Origin: Janthinobacterium rivuli
GTDB lineage: Bacteria; Pseudomonadota; Gammaproteobacteria; Burkholderiales; Burkholderiaceae_D
Length of the DNA stretch: 64,000 bases
Assembly: GCF_029690045.1 (NCBI RefSeq)
Contig: NZ_CP121464.1
Location: 1,178,001 to 1,242,000, forward strand
Reading direction: 5' to 3'
Part shown: positions 18,801 through 27,127 of the stretch, in pieces
How positions within the stretch are numbered: the first letter of the stretch is position 1
Layout of the letters: every line of letters starts with the position of its first letter
Notes under the pieces: generated by a model
Told to the model about the DNA's origin: nothing
Database searches by the model: none
Seen by the model: the letters and a program-made list of their open reading frames with translations, nothing else
Program-made: the position numbers and the translations under genes

Positions 18801-19564
18801 GCATCGGCAATGAACGGGCCATCCGCCAGAACGGCATGCCCGCCTCGTACGAGAAAAATATCGCCCTGCGCATCGAGGAAAAATTGACGGCGCTTGACGC
18901 CGTGCAGACGGCCGCCATGGCCGCGCTGGCAAAATACTATGAACGCAACGTGTATGCGCCCAAGCTGGTGGCGCAGGCCGATGGTTCGCAGCTGCCGTAC
19001 GTCGGTTTTGGCAGCGCCATTTCCGCCGAAGTGGGCGCGCGCCTGCGCGAGTCGGCGCGCCGCAAGGGCATGGCCAGCGATGAGCTCGACCGCACGGTGC
19101 AATCCCTGCTGGGCCGCCTGAAGGAGTGGGCGAACGTCATCGGCGACTCCGACAGCGACGCCTACGACTGGGAAGTGCGCGAGCCGGAAGCGGATGGCCA
19201 GCCGCGGTTAAAGTATGCGATCAAGGCAGAAATGCTGGAAGCGGGGCGCCTCGAGCAATTGCTGCGCCCGGCAGGCGCGGCCGCTGCCCCGGCGGCGGCC
19301 GTGTTCGGCATGGCGCCGCCACCGCTGGGCGGCATGCCGCCGCCGCTGGTGGAATACCAGTATTTCCTGGGCATCAATGGCCAGCAGCAGGGACCGTTCA
19401 CGGCCCAGCAGATCGTGCAGTACGTACAGGCGGGGCAGGTCGCACCGGGCACCACCAAGGTGTGGCGCGCGGGCTTGCCGGCCTGGGCCGATCTGGCCCA
19501 GTTCCCGGAACTGGCGCCCTTGTTCCTCAGCGCGCCGCCACCGTTGATGCCGCCGCCCCTGTGA
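15866..19564 (+). CDS. tubulin/FtsZ-like protein with C-terminal GYF_2-like domain
   Basis: Product of 1232 residues. The N-terminal domain carries GIGGTGMQ (31-38) and VGSVAGGTGSGSFLDMG (206-222). The second contains the GGTGSG phosphate-binding signature of the tubulin/FtsZ superfamily and resembles the Pfam Tubulin_2 family. Long helical, charged regions follow (about 450-800), then mixed domains. After a Pro-rich linker comes a GYF_2-like domain (about 1163-1215: YFLGINGQQQGPF, VWRAGLPAWADL), ending in SAPPPLMPPPL. GYF-type domains bind proline-rich peptides, and two partners in this operon have Pro-rich arms. No membrane helix, so it is a cytosolic GTPase/filament candidate. It is the core of the module. 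Confidence 0.85.
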   Translation: MAENLNQTITGGASERKQDKIIELRPTLFIGIGGTGMQVLMRVRRRVLNTLWGGAGNRTRIEGLADFPIAQFIHFDLDNGAVIESGESQAKDLQFDQVKFTDDDKVVESFDMDKYSRDEDSLEKYPHIKEWLPLTPQRIRELRFDMSSGAGQIRAVSRLYFFDKYAKIRDKIRLKLKALKAGLSHERQLAELGLRMETNRFRIVIVGSVAGGTGSGSFLDMGLLARWLARSEVGAADVELMLFLPTGYTKANKDRVEANGYAALMELESAMMGNKGYVGRWDAYDRPELTREPYSEVYLIDSGNLAQQHTKDVSDVYHMVADSLFEDFASADFARAKRSIAVNQAQHKNSLYNAPVPQDRFGDMRLYFSKRFSSFGMAVLDTRQEAARDERAHRWAGAMLQAFFGVGGTDAGANRATDTQRDNFLAANMFLKGTPFSDFPEFSDKSIELKRSSGDFIDFRVVDELLEDRHGHLLAGVENRVNTRINDIRTGFDRSEWPAQVRDAMKHLERDAVRDQDSTADTTEDRISKRRREVLEDVKKVVRDQLYGYLDNKEFGGLEYVLSLVEQIKDRIEAPGSGLTAQIGNNAERYREIKEAVRSREYERLLNNLEQTRSTFGFLSNGEKQAGVVMDHLRTEMANALKFHLRAKAADESVILLGELSRWLGNRVGVDAQGRAQWNGLVGELQTGREGVLAMLAELKTANTILQKDLDKEHATLIVIPVTEKDIALPSAATLRQWADEAFKDMGGSKALFPMLAEPAQRGLILAKVTRMAENMIATAGLTEGATSTPDPLFEALEQMEVSERLDRFRKLLACSMPWIDANMAGDFTVVSDQFKCVIGVANAAAFKAKFGAELESCMPTQVGITVNQLEIVETGIRGRAVCYCELAGVPMTVLRGLEGWRTSYRKEGDNDKAPTHTHIDPTQFTHPIAPNTDEMKRLAEDFGEFLQAIMLGVLTRHTGRVVPPGQYQFAVEPGDLRRIGNERAIRQNGMPASYEKNIALRIEEKLTALDAVQTAAMAALAKYYERNVYAPKLVAQADGSQLPYVGFGSAISAEVGARLRESARRKGMASDELDRTVQSLLGRLKEWANVIGDSDSDAYDWEVREPEADGQPRLKYAIKAEMLEAGRLEQLLRPAGAAAAPAAAVFGMAPPPLGGMPPPLVEYQYFLGINGQQQGPFTAQQIVQYVQAGQVAPGTTKVWRAGLPAWADLAQFPELAPLFLSAPPPLMPPPL

Positions 19565-19597
19565 ACGCTGGAATGACGTTGGAATGAAGGATTAGTT

Positions 19598-20800
19598 TTG
19601 GATATCTGTAACAAATGCAAGACGGGCCTGTGGACCGTTGTCAGCCATTGTCCGTACTGCGGTCACGCGGTGGCTGGCGCGGCCCGGCCAGCCGCGGCCG
19701 TGCCGCCGCTGCCTGTACCCGCGCCGGCGCCGGTAGCGCCCAAGCCGCCGCCCGTGCCGGTAACGCCTGCGCCTGCGCCGAAAGCACCGCCGAAGCAGGC
19801 TGCCGTGCCGCCGCCGGCGCCAGCGAAACAGGCCCAGCCGGCCCAGCCGAAAGCCGTGCCCAAGCCCGTGCCGGCGGCGCCACCGGCGTCAATCGAACCG
19901 CCAGCACCGCCGCGCAAGTGGCTGCGCTGGGTGGGCGGCATCGCCGTACTGGCCTTGGTGATCGTCTACATGAACGGCAAGCCGGGCGGCAAGAATGAGT
20001 CGGCCTGCAACGACGCCATCGACAGCGGCTTGAAGCTGGTGGCGGATGGCAGCCTGGACGGCGCCCGCCAGAAGCTGGCGACGGCGAAGAATGTGTGTAC
20101 GGGCAAGTCCAGCGCCAAGGCCGACGATTTGCAGGCGGCCATCGGCAAGGCCGGTGCCGCGTCCAGCGGTTGCCAGCGCGGCGTGCGTTCCATCGAGCGC
20201 GCCATCGACGGCCATCAATTGCAAAGCGCGGCCAAGGGCATCGCCGCGCTCGACGCCGATTGCGCGGGCGCATCGAGCGTCGACTCCTTGCGCAAGCAGC
20301 TGGCGCGCCAGCAGGCGGCAGCCGCGTCCGTGCTGGTGGGCGTGCGCCAGGCGCTCGACGGCAAGGATGCGACGGCAGCAAGAAATGGCATCGCCAGGCT
20401 GGAAGCGATCGACCGCGAAGCGGTGGAATTGCCGCAGTTGAAGGCCGACGTGCTGGCGCTGTCGGCGCCCGCGACACCCGTTTCAGCCCCGGCCCCCGTG
20501 TTGGCGCCGGCACAGCAGGAACCTGTGCCCGCGCACGCGGTCGAACGTTCAGCGGTGGCCGAACGCCGTCCGCTGGAAACGTCGCCCGTCGATAGCGGCG
20601 CGGCCATGCGCAACGAGATGGCGCAATCGTTCCTGCGCGATGCCGAGCGCTCTTTGTTGGAAGGCAAGTTCGATGCGGCCAAGACGTATCTGGAAAGCGC
20701 GCGCCGCGTCGATCCGGGCAATGCGCGCATCGACAATCTGTCGCGCCGCATCCGCGAGCGCGAACGGCAAGTGCTGCAGACGGAAACAACGATCAATTAG
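19598..20800 (+). CDS. zinc-ribbon membrane protein with TPR-like C-terminus
   Basis: Product of 400 residues. The start is TTG (19598), chosen because AGGA lies upstream and the zinc ribbon begins at once: CNKC at 4-7 and CPYC at 18-21. A Pro/Ala-rich arm follows (about 30-105), then one membrane helix (WVGGIAVLALVIVYM near 110-125) and a roughly 270-residue outer domain of helices with paired cysteines. It ends in a TPR-like repeat (SLLEGKFDAAKTYLESARRVDPGNA, split by no break). The Pro-rich arm on the cytosolic side is a candidate ligand for the GYF_2-like domain encoded just upstream. Family unknown to me. Confidence 0.75.
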   Translation: MDICNKCKTGLWTVVSHCPYCGHAVAGAARPAAAVPPLPVPAPAPVAPKPPPVPVTPAPAPKAPPKQAAVPPPAPAKQAQPAQPKAVPKPVPAAPPASIEPPAPPRKWLRWVGGIAVLALVIVYMNGKPGGKNESACNDAIDSGLKLVADGSLDGARQKLATAKNVCTGKSSAKADDLQAAIGKAGAASSGCQRGVRSIERAIDGHQLQSAAKGIAALDADCAGASSVDSLRKQLARQQAAAASVLVGVRQALDGKDATAARNGIARLEAIDREAVELPQLKADVLALSAPATPVSAPAPVLAPAQQEPVPAHAVERSAVAERRPLETSPVDSGAAMRNEMAQSFLRDAERSLLEGKFDAAKTYLESARRVDPGNARIDNLSRRIRERERQVLQTETTIN

Positions 20801-20817
20801 CAATCCTGGGAGTCAAC

Positions 20818-21564
20818 ATGCTGAATCACACCACTGTGCGCGCCGCTGCCGCGCTGACCATCGCGGCAATGCTGGCCGGCTGCGCCACGGCGCCGATGAA
20901 TCCGAACGGCGTGCGCCAGGACGGTTCCTATCCGCAAGGTGGAAGCCAGGCGGCCACGGACGATGACCCGTGCAGCATGGGCGCGACGGCTGCCGCCGGC
21001 GCAGCCGTGGGGGCATTGCTGGGCGCGCTGGCGGGCGGCAAGAATGCTGCGCTGAAGGGCGCGGCCATCGGCGGCGGGCTGGCGGCGGCCGGTTGCCTGG
21101 CCATCAATGTCAATTCACGCCAGACCAAGACGGCGGCGCAGGCGGACCGCGACTACATCCGCACGCGCGGCGCGCTGCCGCGCGAACCGCAAGTGGTGTC
21201 GTACACGCCGCAGCTGAGCGCGTCGACCGTCAAGCGCGGCCAGCCGTTCAAGGTCAATTCGGTGGTGGAGCTGGTCAACGGCAGCGCGCAAAGCGTCACC
21301 GACGTACGCGAAGAGCTGGTGGTGCTCGACCCGCAAGGCCAGCCATTCAAGTCCGGCTCGAAGGCCTTGGCCAGCAACAACAAGTCGGGCGGGCGCTTTG
21401 AAAACTCGTTCCAGCTGACCTTTCCGGAAGGCGTATCGCAAGGCATGTATGGCGTCAGGACGAATCTGTACGTGAACGGCAAGCTGGCCGCCACGCGCGA
21501 CTTGCGCACGCAGCTGGTGATGCTGGACGCGGACGGCGCCGCGCCGCAATTGGCGCTGCGTTAG
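20818..21564 (+). CDS. glycine-zipper lipoprotein
   Basis: Predicted lipoprotein of 248 residues with lipobox MLAGC (Cys near 21). A glycine-zipper membrane segment (GATAAAGAAVGALLGALAGG and AAIGGGLAAAG) follows. The C-terminal half has beta-rich blocks with VELVNGSAQSVTDVREELVVLDPQG and TNLYVNGKLAATRDL, which resemble an extracellular immunoglobulin-like fold (inference). Last gene of the tubulin-like module, 17 bases after the zinc-ribbon gene. It probably anchors the outer end of the apparatus in the outer membrane. It converges on trmL with no gap. Confidence 0.75.
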   Translation: MLNHTTVRAAAALTIAAMLAGCATAPMNPNGVRQDGSYPQGGSQAATDDDPCSMGATAAAGAAVGALLGALAGGKNAALKGAAIGGGLAAAGCLAINVNSRQTKTAAQADRDYIRTRGALPREPQVVSYTPQLSASTVKRGQPFKVNSVVELVNGSAQSVTDVREELVVLDPQGQPFKSGSKALASNNKSGGRFENSFQLTFPEGVSQGMYGVRTNLYVNGKLAATRDLRTQLVMLDADGAAPQLALR

Positions 21565-22035
21565 TTAAGCGCCACCGGCGTACCCATGCTGGCGCCACGC
21601 TTCATACACGACGACCGCCACCGTATTCGATAAATTCAAACTGCGGTTGTCCGGGCGCATCGGCAGGCGGATGCGTTGCTCGGCGGGAAAACCGTCGCGC
21701 AGGGCCGGGTCCAGGCCTTTCGTTTCCGAGCCGAACACGAATACGTCGCCCGGCAGGAAGGCCACGTCGCCGAACGGGCGCGAGCCGCGCGTCGTCATGG
21801 CGAACATTCGGGATGGGTCGGGCTGGGTGTCGGCCAGGAACGCGTCCCAGTTCTTGTGCACCTTCATCTTGGCGTAATCGTGGTAATCGAGGCCGGCGCG
21901 CTTCATCTTGGCATCGTCGAGCGGAAAGCCCAGCGGTTCGACCAGATGCAGCTGCGCGCCCGTGTTGGCGCACAGGCGGATGACGTTGCCCGTATTGGGC
22001 GGGATTTCAGGTTCTACCAAAACAACGTGAAACAA
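21565..22035 (-). CDS. trmL: tRNA (cytidine(34)-2'-O)-methyltransferase
   Basis: SPOUT-class enzyme that 2'-O-methylates the wobble base of tRNA-Leu, using SAM. The 156-residue product is of standard length. The trefoil-knot motifs are clear: N-terminal VEPEIPPNTGNVIRLCANTG, VFGSETKGL, and the C-terminal RSLNLSNTVAVVVYEAWRQ. Cytosolic homodimer by family. It lies 27 bases after comF on the same strand and converges directly on the glycine-zipper lipoprotein gene. Confidence 0.95.
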   Translation of the reverse strand: MFHVVLVEPEIPPNTGNVIRLCANTGAQLHLVEPLGFPLDDAKMKRAGLDYHDYAKMKVHKNWDAFLADTQPDPSRMFAMTTRGSRPFGDVAFLPGDVFVFGSETKGLDPALRDGFPAEQRIRLPMRPDNRSLNLSNTVAVVVYEAWRQHGYAGGA

Positions 22036-22062
22036 AATGCTCTCCTCATATATATAACTAAT

Positions 22063-22812
22063 TCAATGCGGCGGCGTGCGCGCCACCACCAATATGCTGA
22101 CCCTGGCCGCGCCTGCGCTCTTGCAGGCGGTGGCCAGGGCGTTGACGGTATGGCCGCTGCTCATCACGTCGTCGACGATTCCCACATGACACCCGTGCAA
22201 TGACGGCGCGTGTTCCGGCGCGATGGCGAACGCGTGCGCCAGGTTGGCTTGCCGTTCCTGCGGCGCCACGCCGCTTTGCGCCCGGGTGTCGCGCACGCGC
22301 AGCGCCAGGCGGGGCTGTAAAGGGACGTCCAGCAGGCGCGCCAGCGGGCGGGCAATTTCCAGCGCCTGGTTAAAACCCCGCTCGGCCAACCGGGCCGGGC
22401 CCAGCGGCACGGGACATAGCAGTTGCGGCGCCTCCCACACTGTTTGTTGCTGAATGGCAACATGCAGCAGCTCTGCCAACAGGGGCGCCAGCGCCAGGCG
22501 CGCGCCGAATTTCAGTTGCAGCAGCAACTGGTCGAGGGGCGCCGCATAGTCAAACGCCGTGACGGTGTCGTCATACGCAGGCCTGTGGCGCAAACAGCGT
22601 CCGCACAGCGTTGCCACATCGTCGAGCGGATTGGCGCACTGGCGGCAGCGCGGCTGGATCTGTCCGAGGTATTGTGCGCGGCAGGGCGGGCACAGCACTT
22701 GCGGGCAGCCGATGCCGCACAGCGCGCACTGGGCCGGCAGCACCGTGGCGCCCAGCCACTGGCGCAGCGCCTGCCAGGCGGCCTCAAGGCGGAGTTGGGT
22801 GGCCGTCCGCAT
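22063..22812 (-). CDS. ComF family phosphoribosyltransferase-like protein
   Basis: ComF-type protein of 249 residues. The N-terminal zinc-binding region has CALCGIGC and a second CxxC (CRQC). The C-terminal phosphoribosyltransferase fold has the PRPP-binding loop VGIVDDVMSSGHTVNAL. ComF proteins take part in uptake and processing of single-stranded DNA in natural transformation, although the enzymatic role is unclear. The presence of pilT-pilU in the window fits a competence-capable genus. Divergent from bioC. Confidence 0.9.
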   Translation of the reverse strand: MRTATQLRLEAAWQALRQWLGATVLPAQCALCGIGCPQVLCPPCRAQYLGQIQPRCRQCANPLDDVATLCGRCLRHRPAYDDTVTAFDYAAPLDQLLLQLKFGARLALAPLLAELLHVAIQQQTVWEAPQLLCPVPLGPARLAERGFNQALEIARPLARLLDVPLQPRLALRVRDTRAQSGVAPQERQANLAHAFAIAPEHAPSLHGCHVGIVDDVMSSGHTVNALATACKSAGAARVSILVVARTPPH

Positions 22813-22869
22813 CGCGATGGCGTCGTTCCATGTACACTGCCGACATTATCTCACCTCACCGGTTTCAAC

Positions 22870-23793
22870 ATGCCTGTTCCCGCCAATCCACCCAAAATGA
22901 GTGCGCCCATCGATGCGGTGCAAGTACGCGATTTCTTTTCCCGTCCCGCGCGCGTCGCGCCGTCGGACTTCCTGCGCCGCGAAGTGTCGGCACGCATGCA
23001 CGAGCGCCTGGAGCTGGTGAAAATCACGCCGCACCGCGTGCTGGACGCCGGCTGCGGTCCGGGTGCGGACCTGGCGCAGTTGCAAAAGGATTATCCCGCT
23101 GCGCAGATTATCGGTCTCGATGCAGCGCAAGCGATGATGCAGGCGGCGCGCGCGCCCGCGTCGAAACTGGCCAGTTTGAACCAGTTCCTCAGCAAACTGC
23201 TGCCGGCCAAGGCGGGCGTGGATTTATTGTGCGGCGACCTCGGTGACTTGCCGCTGGCGCAGGGCAGCATCGACCTCGTGTGGTCCAACCTGGCGCTGCA
23301 CTGGCATGCGCAACCCGACCGCGTGTTTGCCGAATGGCGGCGCGCGCTGCGTCTCGATGGCTTGCTGATGTTTTCCTGTTTCGGTCCCGACACCTTCCGC
23401 GAAGTGCGCGACGCCTTTGCCGAGGCCGATTTATATCCGCACGCCTTGCCCTTTGTCGACATGCACGACTTTGGCGACATGCTGGTCGAAACGGGTTTTT
23501 CCACGCCCGTGCTGGACATGGAGATCATCACGGTGACCTACGATACGGCGGAAAAACTGCTGGCGGACGTGCGCGCCTTTGGCGGCAACCCGCTGACCAC
23601 GCGCCGCCGCGGCCTGATGGGCAAGGCGGCCTGGCAGCGCATGCTGGCCGCGCTGGAAAAAACGCGCCGTCCCGACGGCAAGCTGGGCCTGAGTTTCGAG
23701 GTGATCTATGGCCACGCCTTCCGTCCAGCGCCTCGCGTGACGCGCAATGGCGAGGCGATCATCCGCTTTGATTTGCCGCGCAAACCCAAATAA
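22870..23793 (+). CDS. bioC: malonyl-ACP O-methyltransferase BioC
   Basis: SAM-dependent methyltransferase that methylates malonyl-ACP to start biotin synthesis. The 307-residue product has motif I VLDAGCGPGADL, IIGLDAAQAM, and a DLVWSNLALHWH motif typical of BioC. The frame is open far upstream, but that part is antisense to comF. I took the ATG at 22870 because it matches the BioC N-terminus; an ATG at 22897 is an alternative. No other biotin gene is adjacent. Confidence 0.88.
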   Translation: MPVPANPPKMSAPIDAVQVRDFFSRPARVAPSDFLRREVSARMHERLELVKITPHRVLDAGCGPGADLAQLQKDYPAAQIIGLDAAQAMMQAARAPASKLASLNQFLSKLLPAKAGVDLLCGDLGDLPLAQGSIDLVWSNLALHWHAQPDRVFAEWRRALRLDGLLMFSCFGPDTFREVRDAFAEADLYPHALPFVDMHDFGDMLVETGFSTPVLDMEIITVTYDTAEKLLADVRAFGGNPLTTRRRGLMGKAAWQRMLAALEKTRRPDGKLGLSFEVIYGHAFRPAPRVTRNGEAIIRFDLPRKPK

Positions 23794-24259
23794 AAGCGCA
23801 AAGAAACTGACACTTGGTCGCCATCCGCGCGTTAATGTTGCAGCAAGCGTTGCAAAGCGCGCGGCGGCCAGCAGAAGGGCATGCACAAAGCCGATTATTG
23901 CTTGATGGATTCAAGTTTACTTGATTATAATCGTTGATTGTTTGTCAGCTTAATAAGTGTAAAAAACAAGGGCTGCATACAAAATAAAAAAAACAAAGCG
24001 AGACGAATTCGAAGTTACTGCATTAGTATAGTAACCATCTTCCTCACGAGGCCATTTCGATGTGGGGAAGAAAAACAGGGTTCCAGCATGGTTGTTCGTC
24101 AGCGTTTTGGCGTCGGCAGCCAGCATGGAATTCGCTGGTGCTTGACGCACATGGCCGCATTCTGGCCGTGTTGCTTTCATGGAGGAGCGGCAGCGGTCCA
24201 GTACGGAGAAGTCCGCAGCCGTTTAAAATATCATTATTTTTTGGGTGGTTGGGGAAAAC
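23794..24259 (+). other. 466-base leader region before the cox cluster
   Basis: AT-richer spacer between bioC and coxB. It holds the promoter listed separately at 23902-23931 and short open frames without ribosome sites (for example 24060-24263) that I do not accept as genes. If the promoter is real, the oxidase mRNA has an untranslated leader of about 320 bases, long enough to carry regulation. I see no convincing terminator for bioC. Confidence 0.6.
23902..23931 (+). promoter_or_regulatory. candidate sigma-70 promoter of the cox cluster
   Basis: TTGATG (23902-23907), an 18-base spacer and a perfect TATAAT (23926-23931). It is the best promoter match in the bioC-coxB spacer and reads toward the oxidase genes. 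Confidence 0.5.
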
Positions 24260-25468
24260 ATGACACATGCAAAGCGACTTCAATCGTTGCTGCTCGGGCT
24301 GTCTTTGACAGCGTTTGGCATCGGGCGATGGGCCACGGCGGCACCGGCTGCCGGCACCTATCCCGGCACCGGCGGTCCCGTGCCGTTCGAAATGAATCTG
24401 CAACCGCCGGCGACACAGATCGCCCATGAAATCTACGATTTGCACACCCTGATGATGATCATCTGCCTGGTGATCTTCGTGGCCGTGTTCGGCGTCATGT
24501 TCTATTCCATCTTCAAGCACCGCAAGTCCCTGGGCCACAAGCCGGCCACTTTCCACGAAAGCACCACCGTCGAGATCGCCTGGACCGTCGTGCCTTTCCT
24601 GATCGTCATCGGCATGGCCCTGCCTGCCACGCGCACCGTCGTCGGCATGAAAGATACCTCGAACGCCGACATCACCATCAAGGCCACCGGCATGCAGTGG
24701 AAATGGGGCTATGACTACCTGAAAGGCGAGGGCGAAGGCATTTCCTTCCTTTCCAACCTGGCCACGCCGCGCTCGCAAGTGGGCGCGCCAGGCGTGCCGC
24801 CGACGGAAAAACGCGGTGAAAACTACCTGATCGAAGTCGACAACGAAGTCGTGGTACCGGTCAATAAGAAGATCCGCGTGGTGCTGACGGCCAACGACGT
24901 CATCCACGCCTGGTCCGTGCCCGCCTTCGGCGTCAAGCAGGATGCGATTCCCGGCTTCGTGCGCGACACCTGGTTCAAGGCCGACCATATCGGCACCTTC
25001 CGCGGCAATTGCGCCGAGCTGTGCGGCAAGGAACACGCGTTCATGCCCATCGTTGTGAAGGTCGTGTCCAACGAAGACTACAAGGCCTGGGTTGATGTAA
25101 AACAAAAGGAAATGGCGGCATTGGCTGATGATCCAAGCAAGGTGTGGACCATCGATGAATTGAAGGTCAAGGGCGAGAAAGTGTATGCGGCCAACTGCGT
25201 GGTCTGCCACCAGGCGACAGGCAAGGGCGTGCCAGGTGCGTTCGCGCCGCTGGACGGCTCGGCCGTGGTGAACGGTCCGAAAGCGGAACAGATCCACGTC
25301 TTGCTGAACGGGCAAAAGAGCGGCAAGTATCCGGCTGAAATGCCAGCCTGGAAACAGCTGTCCGACACGGAAATTGCCGCAGTGATCACTTACACGCGCA
25401 ATACCTGGTCGAACAAGGCCGCAGAGAACATCGTTCAACCAGCCGAAATCGTGGCTGCACGCAAGTAA
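24260..25468 (+). CDS. coxB: cytochrome c oxidase subunit II with fused cytochrome c domain
   Basis: Electron-entry subunit of a caa3-type heme-copper oxidase, 402 residues. It has a signal peptide or N-terminal helix, two membrane helices (HTLMMIICLVIFVAVFGVMF and IAWTVVPFLIVIGMALP), the binuclear CuA site C251-x3-C255-x3-H259-x2-M262, and a C-terminal cytochrome c domain with CVVCH (313-317) and a distal Met in AEMPAW. I chose the ATG at 24260, with GGGGA upstream, over one 15 bases earlier. First gene of the oxidase cluster; the product sits in the inner membrane facing the periplasm. Confidence 0.95.
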   Translation: MTHAKRLQSLLLGLSLTAFGIGRWATAAPAAGTYPGTGGPVPFEMNLQPPATQIAHEIYDLHTLMMIICLVIFVAVFGVMFYSIFKHRKSLGHKPATFHESTTVEIAWTVVPFLIVIGMALPATRTVVGMKDTSNADITIKATGMQWKWGYDYLKGEGEGISFLSNLATPRSQVGAPGVPPTEKRGENYLIEVDNEVVVPVNKKIRVVLTANDVIHAWSVPAFGVKQDAIPGFVRDTWFKADHIGTFRGNCAELCGKEHAFMPIVVKVVSNEDYKAWVDVKQKEMAALADDPSKVWTIDELKVKGEKVYAANCVVCHQATGKGVPGAFAPLDGSAVVNGPKAEQIHVLLNGQKSGKYPAEMPAWKQLSDTEIAAVITYTRNTWSNKAAENIVQPAEIVAARK

Positions 25469-25481
25469 TTAGGAGCCGTAT

Positions 25482-27074
25482 ATGAGTACTAGCACCTTGG
25501 ATCACGCCGGTCACGATCACGACCATGCCCACGACCACCCGACTGGCTACCGCCGCTGGCTGTTTGCCACCAACCACAAGGATATCGGTACCTTGTACCT
25601 GTGGTTCTCGTTCATCATGCTGCTGTCGGGCGGCGTGCTGGCCCTGATGATCCGTACGGAACTGTTTCACCCAGGCTTGCAATTCTTTCACCCGGAATTT
25701 TTCAATCAACTGACCACCATGCACGGCCTGGTGATGGTGTTTGGCGCCATCATGCCGGCCTTCGTCGGCTACGCCAACTGGATGATCCCGCTGCAAGTGG
25801 GCGCGTCCGACATGGCCTTTGCCCGCATGAACAACTTCTCGTTCTGGCTGCTGCCACCGGCCGCGATCTTGCTGGCCACGTCCTTCCTCGTGCCGGGCGG
25901 CGCCACGGCTGCCGGCTGGACCCTGTATGCGCCGCTGTCGACGCAGATGGGCCCTGGCATGGACATGGCGATTTTTGCCATGCACCTGATGGGCGCCTCG
26001 TCCATCATGGGCTCGATCAACATCATCGTTACCATCCTGAACATGCGCGCACCGGGCATGACCCTGATGAAAATGCCGATGTTCTGCTGGACCTGGCTCA
26101 TTACCGCGTATCTGCTGATCGCCGTCATGCCCGTGCTGGCCGGCGCCATCACCATGACCCTGACGGACCGCCATTTCGGCACCTCCTTCTTTAACGCGGC
26201 AGGCGGCGGCGACCCCGTCATGTACCAGCACATCTTCTGGTTCTTCGGCCATCCCGAGGTCTACATCATGATTCTGCCGGCCTTCGGCATCGTCTCGCAG
26301 ATCCTGCCCGCGTTTGCCCGCAAACCGCTGTTCGGCTATGCGTCGATGGTCTACGCGACCGCTTCCATCGCGATTCTGTCCTTCATCGTCTGGGCGCACC
26401 ACATGTTTACCACCGGCATGCCGGTGACCAGCCAGCTGTTCTTCATGTACGCGACCATGCTGATCGCCGTGCCGACGGGCGTGAAAGTGTTCAACTGGAT
26501 CGCCACGATGTGGAAGGGCTCGATGACGTTCGAGACGCCGATGCTGTTCTCGGTCGGCTTCATTTTTGTCTTTACCATGGGCGGTTTCACGGGCCTGATC
26601 CTGGCTGTGACGCCGATCGACATCCAGTTGCAGGATACCTATTATGTGGTGGCGCATTTCCACTACGTGCTGGTGGCCGGTTCGCTGTTCGCCCTGTTCG
26701 CCGGCTTTTACTACTGGTCGCCGAAATGGACGGGCCACATGTACAACGAGACGCGCGGCAAGATTCACTTCTGGCTGTCGCTGATCACGTTCAACGTGAC
26801 CTTCTTCCCGATGCACTTCCTGGGCCTGGCCGGCATGCCGCGCCGCTACGCCGACTATCCGGCGCAGTTCACGGATTTTAATATGATCGCTTCGATCGGC
26901 GGCTTCGGCTTTGGCCTGATGCAGGTGTACTTCCTGTTCTTCGTGGTCTTGCCGACCATCCGCGGCGGCAAGGCTGCGCCAGCGAAACCATGGGAAGGTG
27001 CGGAAGGCCTGGAATGGACCGTGCCGAGCCCGGCGCCTTTCCACACGTTTGAAACGCCGCCGACAGTGAAATAA
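25482..27074 (+). CDS. ctaD: cytochrome c oxidase subunit I
   Basis: Catalytic subunit with heme a, heme a3 and CuB, 530 residues and 12 membrane helices. Visible ligand motifs are [28 protein letters not shown] (His-Tyr crosslink), [10 protein letters not shown] (CuB histidines) and [13 protein letters not shown] (heme ligands). The K-channel region is intact. Odd feature: residues 8-19 are very histidine/aspartate-rich ([12 protein letters not shown]), which could bind metal ions. It lies 13 bases after coxB with an AGGAG ribosome site. Confidence 0.97.
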   Translation: MSTSTLDHAGHDHDHAHDHPTGYRRWLFATNHKDIGTLYLWFSFIMLLSGGVLALMIRTELFHPGLQFFHPEFFNQLTTMHGLVMVFGAIMPAFVGYANWMIPLQVGASDMAFARMNNFSFWLLPPAAILLATSFLVPGGATAAGWTLYAPLSTQMGPGMDMAIFAMHLMGASSIMGSINIIVTILNMRAPGMTLMKMPMFCWTWLITAYLLIAVMPVLAGAITMTLTDRHFGTSFFNAAGGGDPVMYQHIFWFFGHPEVYIMILPAFGIVSQILPAFARKPLFGYASMVYATASIAILSFIVWAHHMFTTGMPVTSQLFFMYATMLIAVPTGVKVFNWIATMWKGSMTFETPMLFSVGFIFVFTMGGFTGLILAVTPIDIQLQDTYYVVAHFHYVLVAGSLFALFAGFYYWSPKWTGHMYNETRGKIHFWLSLITFNVTFFPMHFLGLAGMPRRYADYPAQFTDFNMIASIGGFGFGLMQVYFLFFVVLPTIRGGKAAPAKPWEGAEGLEWTVPSPAPFHTFETPPTVK

Positions 27075-27127
27075 TGGGTATCCCGGGCCGGCGTGTTGCG
27101 CGGCCCGTCTTGAATAAAGTGCCTGTC

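Noticed and set aside
16445..19102. 885-codon open frame antisense to the tubulin-like gene
   Set aside because: Composition is extreme (His, Gln, Arg, Gly rich), with no known motif; the plus-strand frame has the tubulin and GYF_2-like motifs and operon spacing.
12393..21564. Tubulin-like module as part of a type VI secretion system
   Set aside because: No Tss, Hcp, VgrG or ClpV motifs in any of the six proteins.
24060..24263. 67-codon frame in the oxidase leader
   Set aside because: No ribosome site, no recognisable family, and it ends inside coxB in another frame. A leader peptide cannot be excluded but is not supported.
25386..27044. 552-codon minus-strand frame over ctaD
   Set aside because: Pure shadow of the oxidase subunit I gene; full of His/Arg/Gln, no ribosome site.
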